Source: Massilia niastensis DSM 21313
GTDB lineage: Bacteria > Pseudomonadota > Gammaproteobacteria > Burkholderiales > Burkholderiaceae_D
DNA length: 64,000 nt
NCBI RefSeq assembly: GCF_000382345.1
Contig: NZ_KB908092.1
Coordinates: forward strand, 51,175 to 115,174
Reading direction: 5' to 3'
In this document: positions 36,800-44,847 of the stretch, in pieces
Layout: each line of letters opens with the position of its first letter
Numbering within the stretch: the stretch's first letter is position 1
Notes under the pieces: model-generated
Told to the model about the DNA's origin: nothing
Database searches by the model: none
What the model saw: the letters and a program-made list of their open reading frames with translations, nothing else
Program-made: the position numbers and the translations under genes

Positions 36800-37117
36800 T
36801 CACAGGCCGACTATCATGGCCTTCAGCTGCTGCAGCCGTTCCGGGTTCACGCAGTAGCACACCCGCTGCACGTCGGACGAGCCGTGGATCAGGCCGGCAT
36901 CCTTCAGGATCGACACGTGCTTCGAGATCGTCGACGGCGCCAGCGGCAGCACGTCGGCCAGGTTTCCGAAATAGCATTCGCCCACATCGATCAGGTGCCG
37001 CAGCAGCTGGACCCGGGCCGGATGGCCGAGCGCCTTGCACAGCGCCGCCAGGTCGTCGACATCGATCGCGGCGGAAGGGGAAGCGGGGGAGCGCGGCGCG
37101 CAGCAGGACGTGGACAT
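36800..37117 (-). CDS. ArsR-family metalloregulator (third gene of the MFS/flavoprotein operon)
   Basis: A 105-aa winged-helix repressor from ATG 37117 (STSCCAPRS at its N-terminus). The HTH core is ALCKALGHPARVQLLRHLID then LPLAPSTISKHVSILKDAGL. Possible As(III) or metal ligands are the N-terminal Cys pair, ECYFGNL and VCYCVN; which are used cannot be told. A longer start at 37267 lacks support. It is 53 bp downstream of the MFS gene on the same strand. Confidence 0.85.
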   Translation of the reverse strand: MSTSCCAPRSPASPSAAIDVDDLAALCKALGHPARVQLLRHLIDVGECYFGNLADVLPLAPSTISKHVSILKDAGLIHGSSDVQRVCYCVNPERLQQLKAMIVGL

Positions 37118-37170
37118 GGTTTCGGCATTCGTGAGGTGGCGAACAAGCATAGGAAGGCGCGCCGCCGCCG

Positions 37171-38418
37171 TCAAGCCTTGCCTGCAGCCGGCGGCAGCTT
37201 CGCCGCCGGCTGCGCGGCATGCGCGCGCAGCGCCGACAGGTAGAGCAGCAGCGAGGCCAGCGCGCACCCGAGCAGTAGCGCGAGCAGCAGCAGCGGCCCG
37301 TCGGCGCGCAGGATGGCGGCGGCGGCCAGCGGGCCGGCCGCCTTCGCCAGCAGCGAGGGCGCGGCCAGGGCGCCCGAGATCGCGCCGTAGTGCTCGCGCC
37401 CGAACAGTTCCTGCGGCACCGTGCCGCGCACGATGGTCAGGATCCCGTTACCCAGGCCGAAAATCATGCAGAACAGCGCCGGCGCCCACGCCTGGCTGCC
37501 GAACAGCAGCAGCGTCAGCAGGGCGGCAGGCAGGGCTGCGAACACGGCCACGCCCACGCGCCGTGGCGGGGCGTGCCGGCCGACGGTCATTTCGCCGATC
37601 CTTCCGGCCACCTGCATCGGACCGATCAGGGCCGCCATCAGCACCGCCGCGCCGGCCGCGTGGCCGAGATGCTGGAGCAGGGGAATGAGATGGATGGCCA
37701 GCGCCGAGAAGACCAGCACATTGCCCGCGAACGCCAGCGCCAGCTTGCGGAACGCCGGGTGGCGCAGGGCCTCGGCCAGGGTGGCATGCCGGCGCGGCGC
37801 CGTGTCCGACGCCCGTGCCGTGCGCGGCGCATCGGCGCCGAGCAGCAGGTGCAGCGGCAGGCACAGGCCCAGCTGGAGCGCGGCGAAGCACAGGTAGGCC
37901 TCGCGCCAGCCTGCCAGGTTCACCAGGTAGAGGGTCAGCGGCCAGGCGATCGTGCTGGCGAAGCCGCCGAACAGGGTCAGCGTCGAGATGCCTTGCCGCG
38001 CCCGGTCCTGCAGCTTGCGGTTGATGGTGGCGAACGCCGCCTCGTACAGGGTCAGCGACATCGCCAGGCCGATCACGGTCCAGGCGCCGACATAGGCCGC
38101 CGGCGTGGTGCACAGGGCCAGCCACGCCAGGCCGAGCGCGGCCGCCAGCGAACCGGCCGCCATCGCGTAGCGCCCGCCGTGGCGGTCGATCAGCATGCCC
38201 GCCGGGGTCGCGGCCATGCCCGCCACCAGCAGGCTCCAGGAGAAGGCGCCGAACGCGATCCCGGGCCCGATGCCCAGGTCGCGCTGGATGCCGGGCGCGG
38301 TGATCGTGAACGCGTAGTACAGCGCGCCCCACGACACGATCTGGGTGACGCCGAGGATGCCGATGGTGCGCCAGGCAGGTGGCATGCTGTGCGGCTCCGT
38401 GGGTGGCGAAGCGTTCAT
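37171..38418 (-). CDS. MFS transporter in arsenic island
   Basis: A 415-aa, about 12-helix MFS protein: TIGILGVTQIVSWGALYYAF at helix 1, DRHGGRYAMAAGSLAAALGL as the loop 2-3 motif, and GREHYGAISGALAAPSLLAK in the second half. It starts 6 bp after the ArsO-like gene and precedes an arsR, so it probably exports an arsenical made or modified by its operon partners. Export of a pentavalent or methylated arsenical is inferred from context only; it is not ArsJ, whose GAPDH partner is absent. Confidence 0.85.
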   Translation of the reverse strand: MNASPPTEPHSMPPAWRTIGILGVTQIVSWGALYYAFTITAPGIQRDLGIGPGIAFGAFSWSLLVAGMAATPAGMLIDRHGGRYAMAAGSLAAALGLAWLALCTTPAAYVGAWTVIGLAMSLTLYEAAFATINRKLQDRARQGISTLTLFGGFASTIAWPLTLYLVNLAGWREAYLCFAALQLGLCLPLHLLLGADAPRTARASDTAPRRHATLAEALRHPAFRKLALAFAGNVLVFSALAIHLIPLLQHLGHAAGAAVLMAALIGPMQVAGRIGEMTVGRHAPPRRVGVAVFAALPAALLTLLLFGSQAWAPALFCMIFGLGNGILTIVRGTVPQELFGREHYGAISGALAAPSLLAKAAGPLAAAAILRADGPLLLLALLLGCALASLLLYLSALRAHAAQPAAKLPPAAGKA

Positions 38419-38424
38419 TGTGCC

Positions 38425-39741
38425 TCAGGCGCAGCAGGCCGTGGCGGCCGGCTTCGCGCAGCAGCCGGCTGCCGGGGCGGGCGCCTGGTAGGCCTGGCGC
38501 GTGTTGCACACGCCGGTCTGCGGCAGGTCGAGCTGCACGTCGTCGGCCTGCGCCAGGTCGCCGCCGAGCGCCGCGACGACCGAACGCACCTGCTCGTAGC
38601 CGGTCGCCAGCAGGAAGTTGGGCGCGCGGCCATAGCTCTTGGCGCCGACCGCGTAGTAGCCGCGCTCGGGATGGGCCAGCTCGCGGTGGCCGTGCGGACG
38701 CACCGTGCCGCAGCTATGCTCGTTCGGGTCGATCAGCGGCGCCAGCGCGTCGGTGCTCTCCAGCCACGGGTCGTGGCGCACGCGCAGTTCGCGCGTCAGC
38801 GACAGGTCGGGCCTGGCGCCGGCGGCGCAGACGATTTCGTCGATGTCGGCGATCGTCCCGTCCGCGCCCCGCACCTCGATGGCGCCGCCGCGCAGCGCCA
38901 GGGAATGGATCAGGAAGTGCTCATGCATCTCGAGGCGGCCCGCATCGCGCAGCGCCTTGAGCCGCATGCCCAGCTGTCCGCGCGCCTTCAGGCCGTCGGC
39001 GTCGCCGCCGCCGAATACCCGCATCAGGCTGCCGCGCGTGGCCCAGGCCAGGCGCATGCCGGGATGCGCCTCGGCCAGTTCGGCCAGCGCCAGCAGGGTG
39101 CCGGCGGCGGAATGGCCGGCGCCCACCACCAGCACGCGCTTGCCGGCGTAGCGGCCGCGCGCCGCGCCCAGCACGTCCGGCATGCCGTAGGCGATGCGTT
39201 CGCGCAGCAGCTCCTCGCCCAGTGCGGGCAAGCCGTTCGCGCCCAGCGGGTTCGGGGTCGACCAGGTGCCGGTCGCGTCGATCACCGCCTGCGCCAGGTA
39301 GTCGTGCGTGCCGCCGGCGCCGCCGGCGCGGATCACGAAGGGCGCCGTCTCGCGGCCGCGGGTCCTGACCTTGTCGATGCCGGCGCGGCTGATGGCGCCG
39401 ACCCGGACGCCAAGGCGCAGGGCGCCGGCGATGGCGGGAACGGCCGCCAGCGGAGCCAGGTAGCCGTCGAGCAGTTCGCCGGCGGTCGGCAGGGCCTCGC
39501 CGTCGGGCGCCGTCCAGCCGTGCGCCTCCAGCAGGCGGCGCGCCGCCTTGTCGACGTTGTAGCGCCAGGGCGAGAACAGGCGCACGTGCCGGTAGCTCGC
39601 CAGGTTGGCGCCCACGCCCGGGCCGGCTTCCAGGATCAGCGGCGCCAGGCCACGCTCGAGCAGGTGGGCGGCGGCGGCAAGGCCGACCGGGCCTGCGCCC
39701 AGGATGGCGACGGGGAGGGTGGACAGGTCTTCGTGATGCAT
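38425..39741 (-). CDS. ArsO-like FAD/NAD(P)-binding oxidoreductase with Cys-rich tail
   Basis: A 438-aa flavoprotein. The FAD-binding N-terminus is VAILGAGPVGLAAAAHLLER and the NAD(P) site is KRVLVVGAGHSAAGTLLALA, as in flavin-containing monooxygenases. The last 30 residues carry CNTRQAY, then GCCAKPAATACCA, five Cys in all, unusual for this fold and suggestive of thiolate binding to As(III). ArsO-type proteins recur in ars operons with no proven reaction. It is the first gene of the minus-strand operon (ArsO-like, MFS, ArsR), controlled from the operator-bearing gap at 39742-39957. Confidence 0.8.
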   Translation of the reverse strand: MHHEDLSTLPVAILGAGPVGLAAAAHLLERGLAPLILEAGPGVGANLASYRHVRLFSPWRYNVDKAARRLLEAHGWTAPDGEALPTAGELLDGYLAPLAAVPAIAGALRLGVRVGAISRAGIDKVRTRGRETAPFVIRAGGAGGTHDYLAQAVIDATGTWSTPNPLGANGLPALGEELLRERIAYGMPDVLGAARGRYAGKRVLVVGAGHSAAGTLLALAELAEAHPGMRLAWATRGSLMRVFGGGDADGLKARGQLGMRLKALRDAGRLEMHEHFLIHSLALRGGAIEVRGADGTIADIDEIVCAAGARPDLSLTRELRVRHDPWLESTDALAPLIDPNEHSCGTVRPHGHRELAHPERGYYAVGAKSYGRAPNFLLATGYEQVRSVVAALGGDLAQADDVQLDLPQTGVCNTRQAYQAPAPAAGCCAKPAATACCA

Positions 39742-39772
39742 GGCGTGCTCCTCTGGACAGGTTGGATTATGT

Positions 39773-39790
39773 TATTCGACGAATGACGAA
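39773..39790 (+). promoter_or_regulatory. ArsR-type operator, copy 1 (ArsO-like side)
   Basis: TATTCGACGAATGACGAA contains the palindrome ATTCG-A-CGAAT. It lies 32 bp upstream of the ArsO-like start. An inverted copy with one mismatch lies 45 bp away, towards the divergent arsR. Confidence 0.7.
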
Positions 39791-39835
39791 TCAATGGGTG
39801 GAGCACTCCGTACGGAAGTGCTGGTACAGACCATG

Positions 39836-39853
39836 TTCGTCATTCGGCGAATA
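39836..39853 (-). promoter_or_regulatory. ArsR-type operator, copy 2 (arsR-arsC side)
   Basis: Read on the minus strand this is TATTCGCCGAATGACGAA, identical to copy 1 at 17 of 18 positions. The core palindrome is ATTCG-N-CGAAT. It is 104 bp upstream of the arsR start. The inverted arrangement would let one repressor control both divergent operons. Confidence 0.7.
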
Positions 39854-39957
39854 TAGAATAACCAGCTTGTCATCATCCTGTCAAATTATTTCGATATTAT
39901 TGGAAGTGTTGTAGTTTCATTCTATAATTCCAGCATCTTCGAAATGTCATTGATCAT

Positions 39958-40290
39958 ATGGAAACCACCAACGCCATCGCGGCCCTCGCCGCGCTCGCCC
40001 AGGAATCGCGCCTGGCCGCGTTCCGCCTGCTGGTGCAGGCCGGCCCCGATGGGCTGTCCGCCAGCCGCATCGCCGAGGCCCTGCGGATCCCCGCGTCCTC
40101 GCTGTCCTTCCACCTGAAGGAATTGACGCACGCCGGCCTGGTCGCGTCGCGCCAGGAAGGGCGCTTCGTCATCTATGCCGCGCGCTTCGACACCATGAAC
40201 GGCCTGCTGGCCTTCCTGACCGACAACTGCTGCGGCGGCAATCCGTGCTCCCCGGCCGGCGCGGACACCTGCCAGGCCGGCGTCGCCTGA
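39958..40290 (+). CDS. arsR: ArsR-family arsenite-responsive repressor (first gene of arsRCBH)
   Basis: A 110-aa winged-helix repressor: AIAALAALAQESRLAAFRLL, recognition region LRIPASSLSFHLKELTHAGL and wing LVASRQEGRFVIYAARF. The C-terminus is Cys rich (DNCCGGNPCSPAGADTC), a plausible As(III) trap as in ArsR proteins that use C-terminal vicinal cysteines. It heads arsR-arsC-arsB-arsH and should bind the paired ATTCG-N-CGAAT operators upstream. As(III) would release it. Confidence 0.92.
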   Translation: METTNAIAALAALAQESRLAAFRLLVQAGPDGLSASRIAEALRIPASSLSFHLKELTHAGLVASRQEGRFVIYAARFDTMNGLLAFLTDNCCGGNPCSPAGADTCQAGVA

Positions 40291-40318
40291 TCCATCAATC
40301 AAACCCAAAAGGATTCCC

Positions 40319-40798
40319 TTGAACGTACTGTTCCTGTGCACCGGCAATTCCTGCCGCTCCCTCATCAGCGAAGCCGTCTTCAACCACCTCGCGCCCGCCG
40401 GCTGGAAGGCGATCAGCGCCGGCAGCCAGCCCACCGGCCGCCTGAACGCACGCGCGCTCGCGCTCCTGGCCAGCAAGGGCGTCCCGACCGAAGGCTACTA
40501 CAGCAAATCCTGGGACAACTTGCCGCTGACCCCCGACCTGGTGGTGACGGTGTGCGCCAGCGCGGCCGGCGAAACCTGCCCGGCCTACCTGGGTCCGGTA
40601 CTGCGCACCCACTGGGGCGTGGACGACCCGAGCCATGTCGAGGGCAGCGAGGACGAGATCGACGCGGCGTTCGAGCGCGCCCATGCGATCCTGCGCGCCC
40701 GCATCGAAGCCTTCCTGGCGCTGCCGCTCGGCGAACTGGCGCAGGACCGCGTGCGCTTCAAGGACGAACTCGACAGGATCGGCAAGCTGCTGCCCTGA
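40319..40798 (+). CDS. arsC: Arsenate reductase ArsC (low-molecular-weight phosphatase fold)
   Basis: A 159-aa enzyme starting at TTG 40319 (AAGGA 5 bases upstream). The P-loop is FLCTGNSCRSLISEAVFN, the CX5R motif of LMW-phosphatase-type ArsC. Further features are SAGSQPTGRLNARALALLAS and VVTVCASAAGETCPAYLGP (second and third redox Cys). It reduces As(V) to As(III), probably with thioredoxin or glutaredoxin, for export by ArsB. It is 28 bp after arsR and 54 bp before arsB. Confidence 0.93.
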   Translation: MNVLFLCTGNSCRSLISEAVFNHLAPAGWKAISAGSQPTGRLNARALALLASKGVPTEGYYSKSWDNLPLTPDLVVTVCASAAGETCPAYLGPVLRTHWGVDDPSHVEGSEDEIDAAFERAHAILRARIEAFLALPLGELAQDRVRFKDELDRIGKLLP

Positions 40799-40852
40799 TT
40801 TTCCGCCCCGCGCAGGGCCGTCGGGTCCTGCCTCCATGAAGGATTTCCCGTT

Positions 40853-42133
40853 TTGCTTACCGCATTCCTGATTTTTCTCGCCACCCTGGTGCTGGTGATC
40901 TGGCAGCCGCGTGGCCTCGGCATCGGCTGGAGCGCTTCCGCCGGCGCCGTCCTGGCCCTGCTTGCCGGCGTCATCAGCGTTTCCGACATCCCCGTCGTCT
41001 GGAATATCGTGTGGAACGCCACCGGCGCCTTCATCGCCGTCATCGTCATCAGCCTGCTGCTCGACAAGGCCGGCTTCTTCGAATGGTCTGCGCTGCACGT
41101 GGCGCGCTGGGGCAGGGGCAGCGGCAGGCGCCTGTTCGTCCTGCTGGTCCTGCTCGGCGCAGCCGTCGCGGCGCTGTTCGCGAACGACGGCGCCGCGCTC
41201 ATCCTCACGCCGATCGTGATCGCGATGCTGGCGGCCCTGCGCTTCTCGCCGAAGGCGACATTGGCGTATGTGATGGCCGCCGGTTTCATCGCCGACACGG
41301 CGAGTCTGCCGCTGGTGGTATCGAACCTCGTCAACATCGTCTCGACCGACTATTTCGACATCAGCTTCGCACGGTATGCGGCCGTGATGGTGCCGGTGAA
41401 TGTCGTGTCCATCGCCGCGACCCTGGTCGCCCTGGTCCTGTTCTTCGGCAAGGATATCCCGGCGAACTATGAGCTGGCCCAGCTCAGGCGCCCGGAGGAA
41501 GCCATCCATGACCGCGCCACCTTCGTCACCGGCTGGTGGGTCCTGGCGATGCTGCTGGCCGGGTTCTTCTGGCTCGACGACATCGGCATCCCGATCAGCG
41601 CGGTAGCGGCCGCCGGCGCCGCACTGCTGCTTGCCGTCGCCGCACGCGGCCACAAGATCTCGACCCGCGCCGTCCTGCGTGGCGCGCCCTGGCACGTCGT
41701 CGTCTTCTCGCTCGGGATGTACCTCGTCGTCTACGGCCTGCGCAATGCCGGCCTGACCGGCTACCTGACGGCCCTGCTCGAGCGCTGCGCCGAGTACGGC
41801 GTCTGGGGCGCGGCGCTCGGAACCGGCTTCATCACCGCAATCCTGTCCTCGATCATGAACAACATGCCCACCGTGCTGGTCGGCGCGCTGGCGATCGACG
41901 CCACCGCCACCCAGGGCGTGGTGCGCGAGGCGATGGTGTACGCCAACGTGATCGGCAGCGACCTCGGTCCCAAGATCACGCCGATCGGCAGCCTGGCGAC
42001 CCTGCTCTGGCTGCACGTCCTGGCGAACAAGAAGATCGCCATTTCGTGGGGCTATTATTTCCGCGTCGGCCTGGTGCTGACCCTGCCCATCCTGCTCGTT
42101 ACCCTTGCGGCGCTGGCGCTGCGTCTCGGCTAG
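40853..42133 (+). CDS. arsB: Arsenite efflux permease ArsB
   Basis: A 426-aa protein with about 11-12 membrane helices, beginning at TTG 40853 with GAAGGA upstream, much like arsC. ArsB signatures are [40 protein letters not shown] and [20 protein letters not shown], with [20 protein letters not shown] near the C-terminus. It exports As(OH)3 or antimonite from the cytoplasm using the membrane potential, alone or with ArsA (no arsA is present here). It follows arsC and precedes arsH by 11 bp. Confidence 0.95.
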   Translation: MLTAFLIFLATLVLVIWQPRGLGIGWSASAGAVLALLAGVISVSDIPVVWNIVWNATGAFIAVIVISLLLDKAGFFEWSALHVARWGRGSGRRLFVLLVLLGAAVAALFANDGAALILTPIVIAMLAALRFSPKATLAYVMAAGFIADTASLPLVVSNLVNIVSTDYFDISFARYAAVMVPVNVVSIAATLVALVLFFGKDIPANYELAQLRRPEEAIHDRATFVTGWWVLAMLLAGFFWLDDIGIPISAVAAAGAALLLAVAARGHKISTRAVLRGAPWHVVVFSLGMYLVVYGLRNAGLTGYLTALLERCAEYGVWGAALGTGFITAILSSIMNNMPTVLVGALAIDATATQGVVREAMVYANVIGSDLGPKITPIGSLATLLWLHVLANKKIAISWGYYFRVGLVLTLPILLVTLAALALRLG

Positions 42134-42144
42134 AAAGACCTCGC

Positions 42145-42861
42145 ATGAAAAAAATTCCGGACCTCCCCAACATCAACCCCGAGCAGCTGGACCTGCCCGC
42201 CCTGGACAAGCTGGCCCCGCAGGGCGACCTGTCCCATCCGCCGCGCATCCTGATGCTCTACGGTTCGCTGCGCGAGCGCTCGTTCAGCCGCTTCCTCACG
42301 TTCGAAGCGGCGCGCATCCTCGAGCATTTCGGCGCCGAGGTGAAGATCTTCGATCCGCTCGAATTGCCGATGGCGGGCGCCGCCCCGGACACGCATCCGA
42401 AGGTGGTCGAGCTGCGCGCGCTGTGCCTGTGGTCGGAAGGGCAGGTGTGGTGCAGCCCCGAACGCCATGGCGCGGTCACGGCGGTGATGAAGAACCAGAT
42501 CGACTGGATCCCGCTCGAGCAGGGCGCCCTGCGCCCGAGCCAGGGGCGTACACTGGCGGTCATGCAGGTCTGCGGCGGTTCGCAGTCGTTCAACGTGGTC
42601 AATACCTTGCGCCTGCTGGGCCGCTGGATGCGCATGTTCACGATCCCGAACCAGTCCTCGGTGCCGATGGCCTACAAGGAGTTCGACGAGGAAGGACGCA
42701 TGCGCCCGTCGGCCTATTACGACCGCGTGGTGGACGTGATGGAAGAACTGTTCAAGATGACCCTGCTGATGCGCGGCCGGACCGACTACCTCACCGACCG
42801 CTATAGCGAACGCAGCGAGCGCGCGCTCCGCAGGATCAACGCGCAGATCGACAAACTGTAA
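42145..42861 (+). CDS. arsH: ArsH, NADPH-dependent organoarsenical oxidase (flavodoxin-like)
   Basis: A 238-aa FMN protein from ATG 42145 ([20 protein letters not shown]). The FMN loop is [20 protein letters not shown], and [20 protein letters not shown] with [20 protein letters not shown] are ArsH hallmarks. ArsH oxidises trivalent methylated or aromatic arsenicals to less toxic pentavalent forms. Its presence beside an ArsN1-like enzyme suggests the host meets organoarsenicals as well as inorganic arsenic. Confidence 0.95.
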   Translation: MKKIPDLPNINPEQLDLPALDKLAPQGDLSHPPRILMLYGSLRERSFSRFLTFEAARILEHFGAEVKIFDPLELPMAGAAPDTHPKVVELRALCLWSEGQVWCSPERHGAVTAVMKNQIDWIPLEQGALRPSQGRTLAVMQVCGGSQSFNVVNTLRLLGRWMRMFTIPNQSSVPMAYKEFDEEGRMRPSAYYDRVVDVMEELFKMTLLMRGRTDYLTDRYSERSERALRRINAQIDKL

Positions 42862-42875
42862 GGAGCGGGAGGCCG

Positions 42876-43205
42876 ATGAAGCCGCAGCGCGTGCAGCTGA
42901 GCAGGAAGAAGGGATGGCGGATGCCGCCGGATACGATCTCGGTGGCGCGGCCCGGCAAGTGGGGCAATCCGTTCTCGGTGCATCCGGAGCTGCCGGCAGG
43001 CAGCCCGGTCGCTCCGCGCTATATCGCGATGCCGAGCGTGGCCGAGGCGGTCGCGGCCTACCGCCGCTGGCTGCTCGAGGATCCTGCCGGGCGCGCCCTC
43101 GCCATCGAGGCGAAGGCGGCGCTGCGCGGCCACAGCCTGGCGTGCTGGTGCAGTCTCGACGGTCCCTGCCACGCCGACGTGCTGCTCGAGCTCGTCAATA
43201 CCTGA
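42876..43205 (+). CDS. DUF4326-family protein
   Basis: A 109-aa protein opening KPQRVQLSRKKGWRMPPDTI and VARPGKWGNPF, with HSLACWCSLDGPCHADVLLE at the C-terminus, the DUF4326 signature (Cys/His positions CWC and CHAD). Function is unknown; a nucleotide or phage-linked role has been suggested because it also occurs in phages. It starts 14 bp after arsH (AAGGAG upstream), so it is probably co-transcribed with the arsenic genes. Confidence 0.85.
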   Translation: MKPQRVQLSRKKGWRMPPDTISVARPGKWGNPFSVHPELPAGSPVAPRYIAMPSVAEAVAAYRRWLLEDPAGRALAIEAKAALRGHSLACWCSLDGPCHADVLLELVNT

Positions 43206-43209
43206 GGCC

Positions 43210-43836
43210 TCAGTGGGCGGCGACGACGCTGCCGATGCCCGACACCGATTTGCTCAGGCGGCGCGGATTGCCGTAGTAGGTCAGGTTGCCCATGCCCTGC
43301 ACGTTGGCGTTCAGGCGGTTCTGCGCATGCACCTCGACCGAGCCGATGCCTTCGAAGCTGACGTCGGCATCCTGCGCCACCAGGTCCTTGGCTTCGACTT
43401 CGCCCACGCCCTGGGCCTGCAGGCGCAGCTGGCGCACCTGGCCATTCATCTGCAGGCTGCCGGCGCCGCGGTAGCTGACGTCCAGGCGCTCGCTGCGGAC
43501 ATTATTCAGGCGCATCAAGCCGGCGCCCTCGCCACGGAAGCTGGTGAGCTCGGGCATGGTCACGACGACGCGGTCCTCGTCCTTGATGTTGATGCTGCCG
43601 GATTCCTTCTTCATCGTCACGCGCAGTTCGCCGTCGACGACCTCGGTCGCCACGCGGTCCAGGAATTTCTGGTTGCCCTCGACGCGCACCGAATGTGCCT
43701 TGCCCACTTCGACGATCAGGCTCATTGCTCCGCGCACTTCGATCGCCTTGAACGGCGTCACGCTGCGCACTTGTTCGCCAGCATAGGCCGACAGGGAAGC
43801 GAAGGAAAGAAGGGCGGCGATCACTGCTCGTTTCAT
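43210..43836 (-). CDS. Exported GIN-domain (DUF2807) protein
   Basis: A 208-aa protein with a signal peptide (MKRAVIAALLSFASLSAYAG) and one head-GIN/DUF2807 domain made of short beta repeats: FKAIEVRGAMSLIVEVGKAH, RVEGNQKFLDRVATEVVDGE, FRGEGAGLMRLNNVRSERLD, SFEGIGSVEVHAQNRLNANV and MGNLTYYGNPRRLSKSVSGI. Such right-handed helical folds are secreted and often surface-linked; the function is not established. Convergent with the arsenic operon (stop codons 4 bp apart). Confidence 0.85.
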   Translation of the reverse strand: MKRAVIAALLSFASLSAYAGEQVRSVTPFKAIEVRGAMSLIVEVGKAHSVRVEGNQKFLDRVATEVVDGELRVTMKKESGSINIKDEDRVVVTMPELTSFRGEGAGLMRLNNVRSERLDVSYRGAGSLQMNGQVRQLRLQAQGVGEVEAKDLVAQDADVSFEGIGSVEVHAQNRLNANVQGMGNLTYYGNPRRLSKSVSGIGSVVAAH

Positions 43837-44168
43837 GGCTGTCTCCGATTGGTTGATGAAGCCATTCTAGGGAGCACGGCCGCGCCCGGGGCCGTTTTGC
43901 GACAGACTGCAAAAAACAGGGGGTGGAGTGTCTGGTGGCCAGGAATTCGCCGGTGTCGCGGGTGCTGTCGGGCATGCGGCGATCGCGTTCATCGACGCCA
44001 ACATCGCTTGCCTTGCCGAACGCTTCAAGTTTCTCAAGCAAGGTTTTAAGCGCTGATTGCAACAGTTTGCTCGTTTATCGCGACAGATTGCGCGCACGAT
44101 TGCGGTCGTGCCAATATTGTCGAAGAGTTAAGGATATAATTCCTGAGTCCCTTTGCATAGCCGATATC
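43837..44168. other. Gap of about 330 bp with weak coding signals only
   Basis: Two overlapping open frames exist here, and neither is convincing. On the plus strand a frame ending in LAERFKFLKQGFKR (TGA near 44056) lacks a start and ribosome-binding site. On the minus strand a 76-codon frame (43867-44097) is Pro/Arg rich. The area is enriched in TTGC/GCAA and CGACAGATTGC-like repeats and may be the remains of a broken gene plus the promoters of the flanking genes. Confidence 0.4.
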
Positions 44169-44639
44169 ATGCACATCTCGACCGTTACACTACCTGAAAT
44201 GAAGCTCGCCGGCCTGCCGCTCGCAGGACCGCTCTCGGTTCTGGAAACGGATATGCCGGAGATCTGGAAGGCCTTCCTGGAACGCGAGCAGGAACTGGGC
44301 GAAACGAATGGGTTTCGCTACGGCGTCAGCCTGCAGGAAAGCGCCGGGGTGCACATCGAATGTGTCGCCGCTGAAGTTGCGGACCTGAATAACCTTCCGC
44401 CAGGAATGATCGGTATCCGTATCCCGGCGCGCCGCTACGCGATGCTGACCCACCGCGGCCCGATGGCGCGCGCCCAGGCCACCTATGTGACCGGCTTCGC
44501 CGCGATCGAACAGCTGGGCATGGCGCACGATACCGATGCGTGGCGCCTGGAGCGCTACGACCGGCGCTACACGCCCACCGTCCACGATGTCACGCGCACC
44601 GATAACGCCTATGACATCCTGATCCCGCTGTACGGCTGA
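44169..44639 (+). CDS. GyrI-like small-molecule-binding domain protein
   Basis: A 156-aa protein from ATG 44169, equivalent to the effector-binding domain of AraC/MerR-type regulators without a DNA-binding part. It contains MKLAGLPLAGPLSVLETDMP, GFRYGVSLQESAGVHIECVA, IPARRYAMLTHRGPMARAQA and a C-terminus with DNAYDILIPLYG. Stand-alone GyrI-like proteins bind amphipathic ligands or hydrolyse toxic ones. No neighbour explains its ligand. A longer in-frame start at 43923 reads into low-quality sequence and is rejected. Confidence 0.85.
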   Translation: MHISTVTLPEMKLAGLPLAGPLSVLETDMPEIWKAFLEREQELGETNGFRYGVSLQESAGVHIECVAAEVADLNNLPPGMIGIRIPARRYAMLTHRGPMARAQATYVTGFAAIEQLGMAHDTDAWRLERYDRRYTPTVHDVTRTDNAYDILIPLYG

Positions 44640-44847
44640 GGATTCAGCCGTTAAGAATTGGTGCCGGTATATTTCCCGACCGCCGGCGCCGGTAGGGCGG
44701 CTTGCGCCGCCGAGTGCCCTTCCCTGAGCACGTGTATTCTGACGTCGAAATGTGACGGGCGTTTGACGTCCTTCTTGTTTCCTTCTGTAAAGTGCGCGGA
44801 TAATCCTCGCTTCGCGGCCGTCCTGGCCGCAGCGACAGGAGAAGCAC

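Noticed and set aside
43867..44097. 76-codon minus-strand ORF
   Set aside because: Arg/Pro-rich, no ribosome-binding site and no domain.
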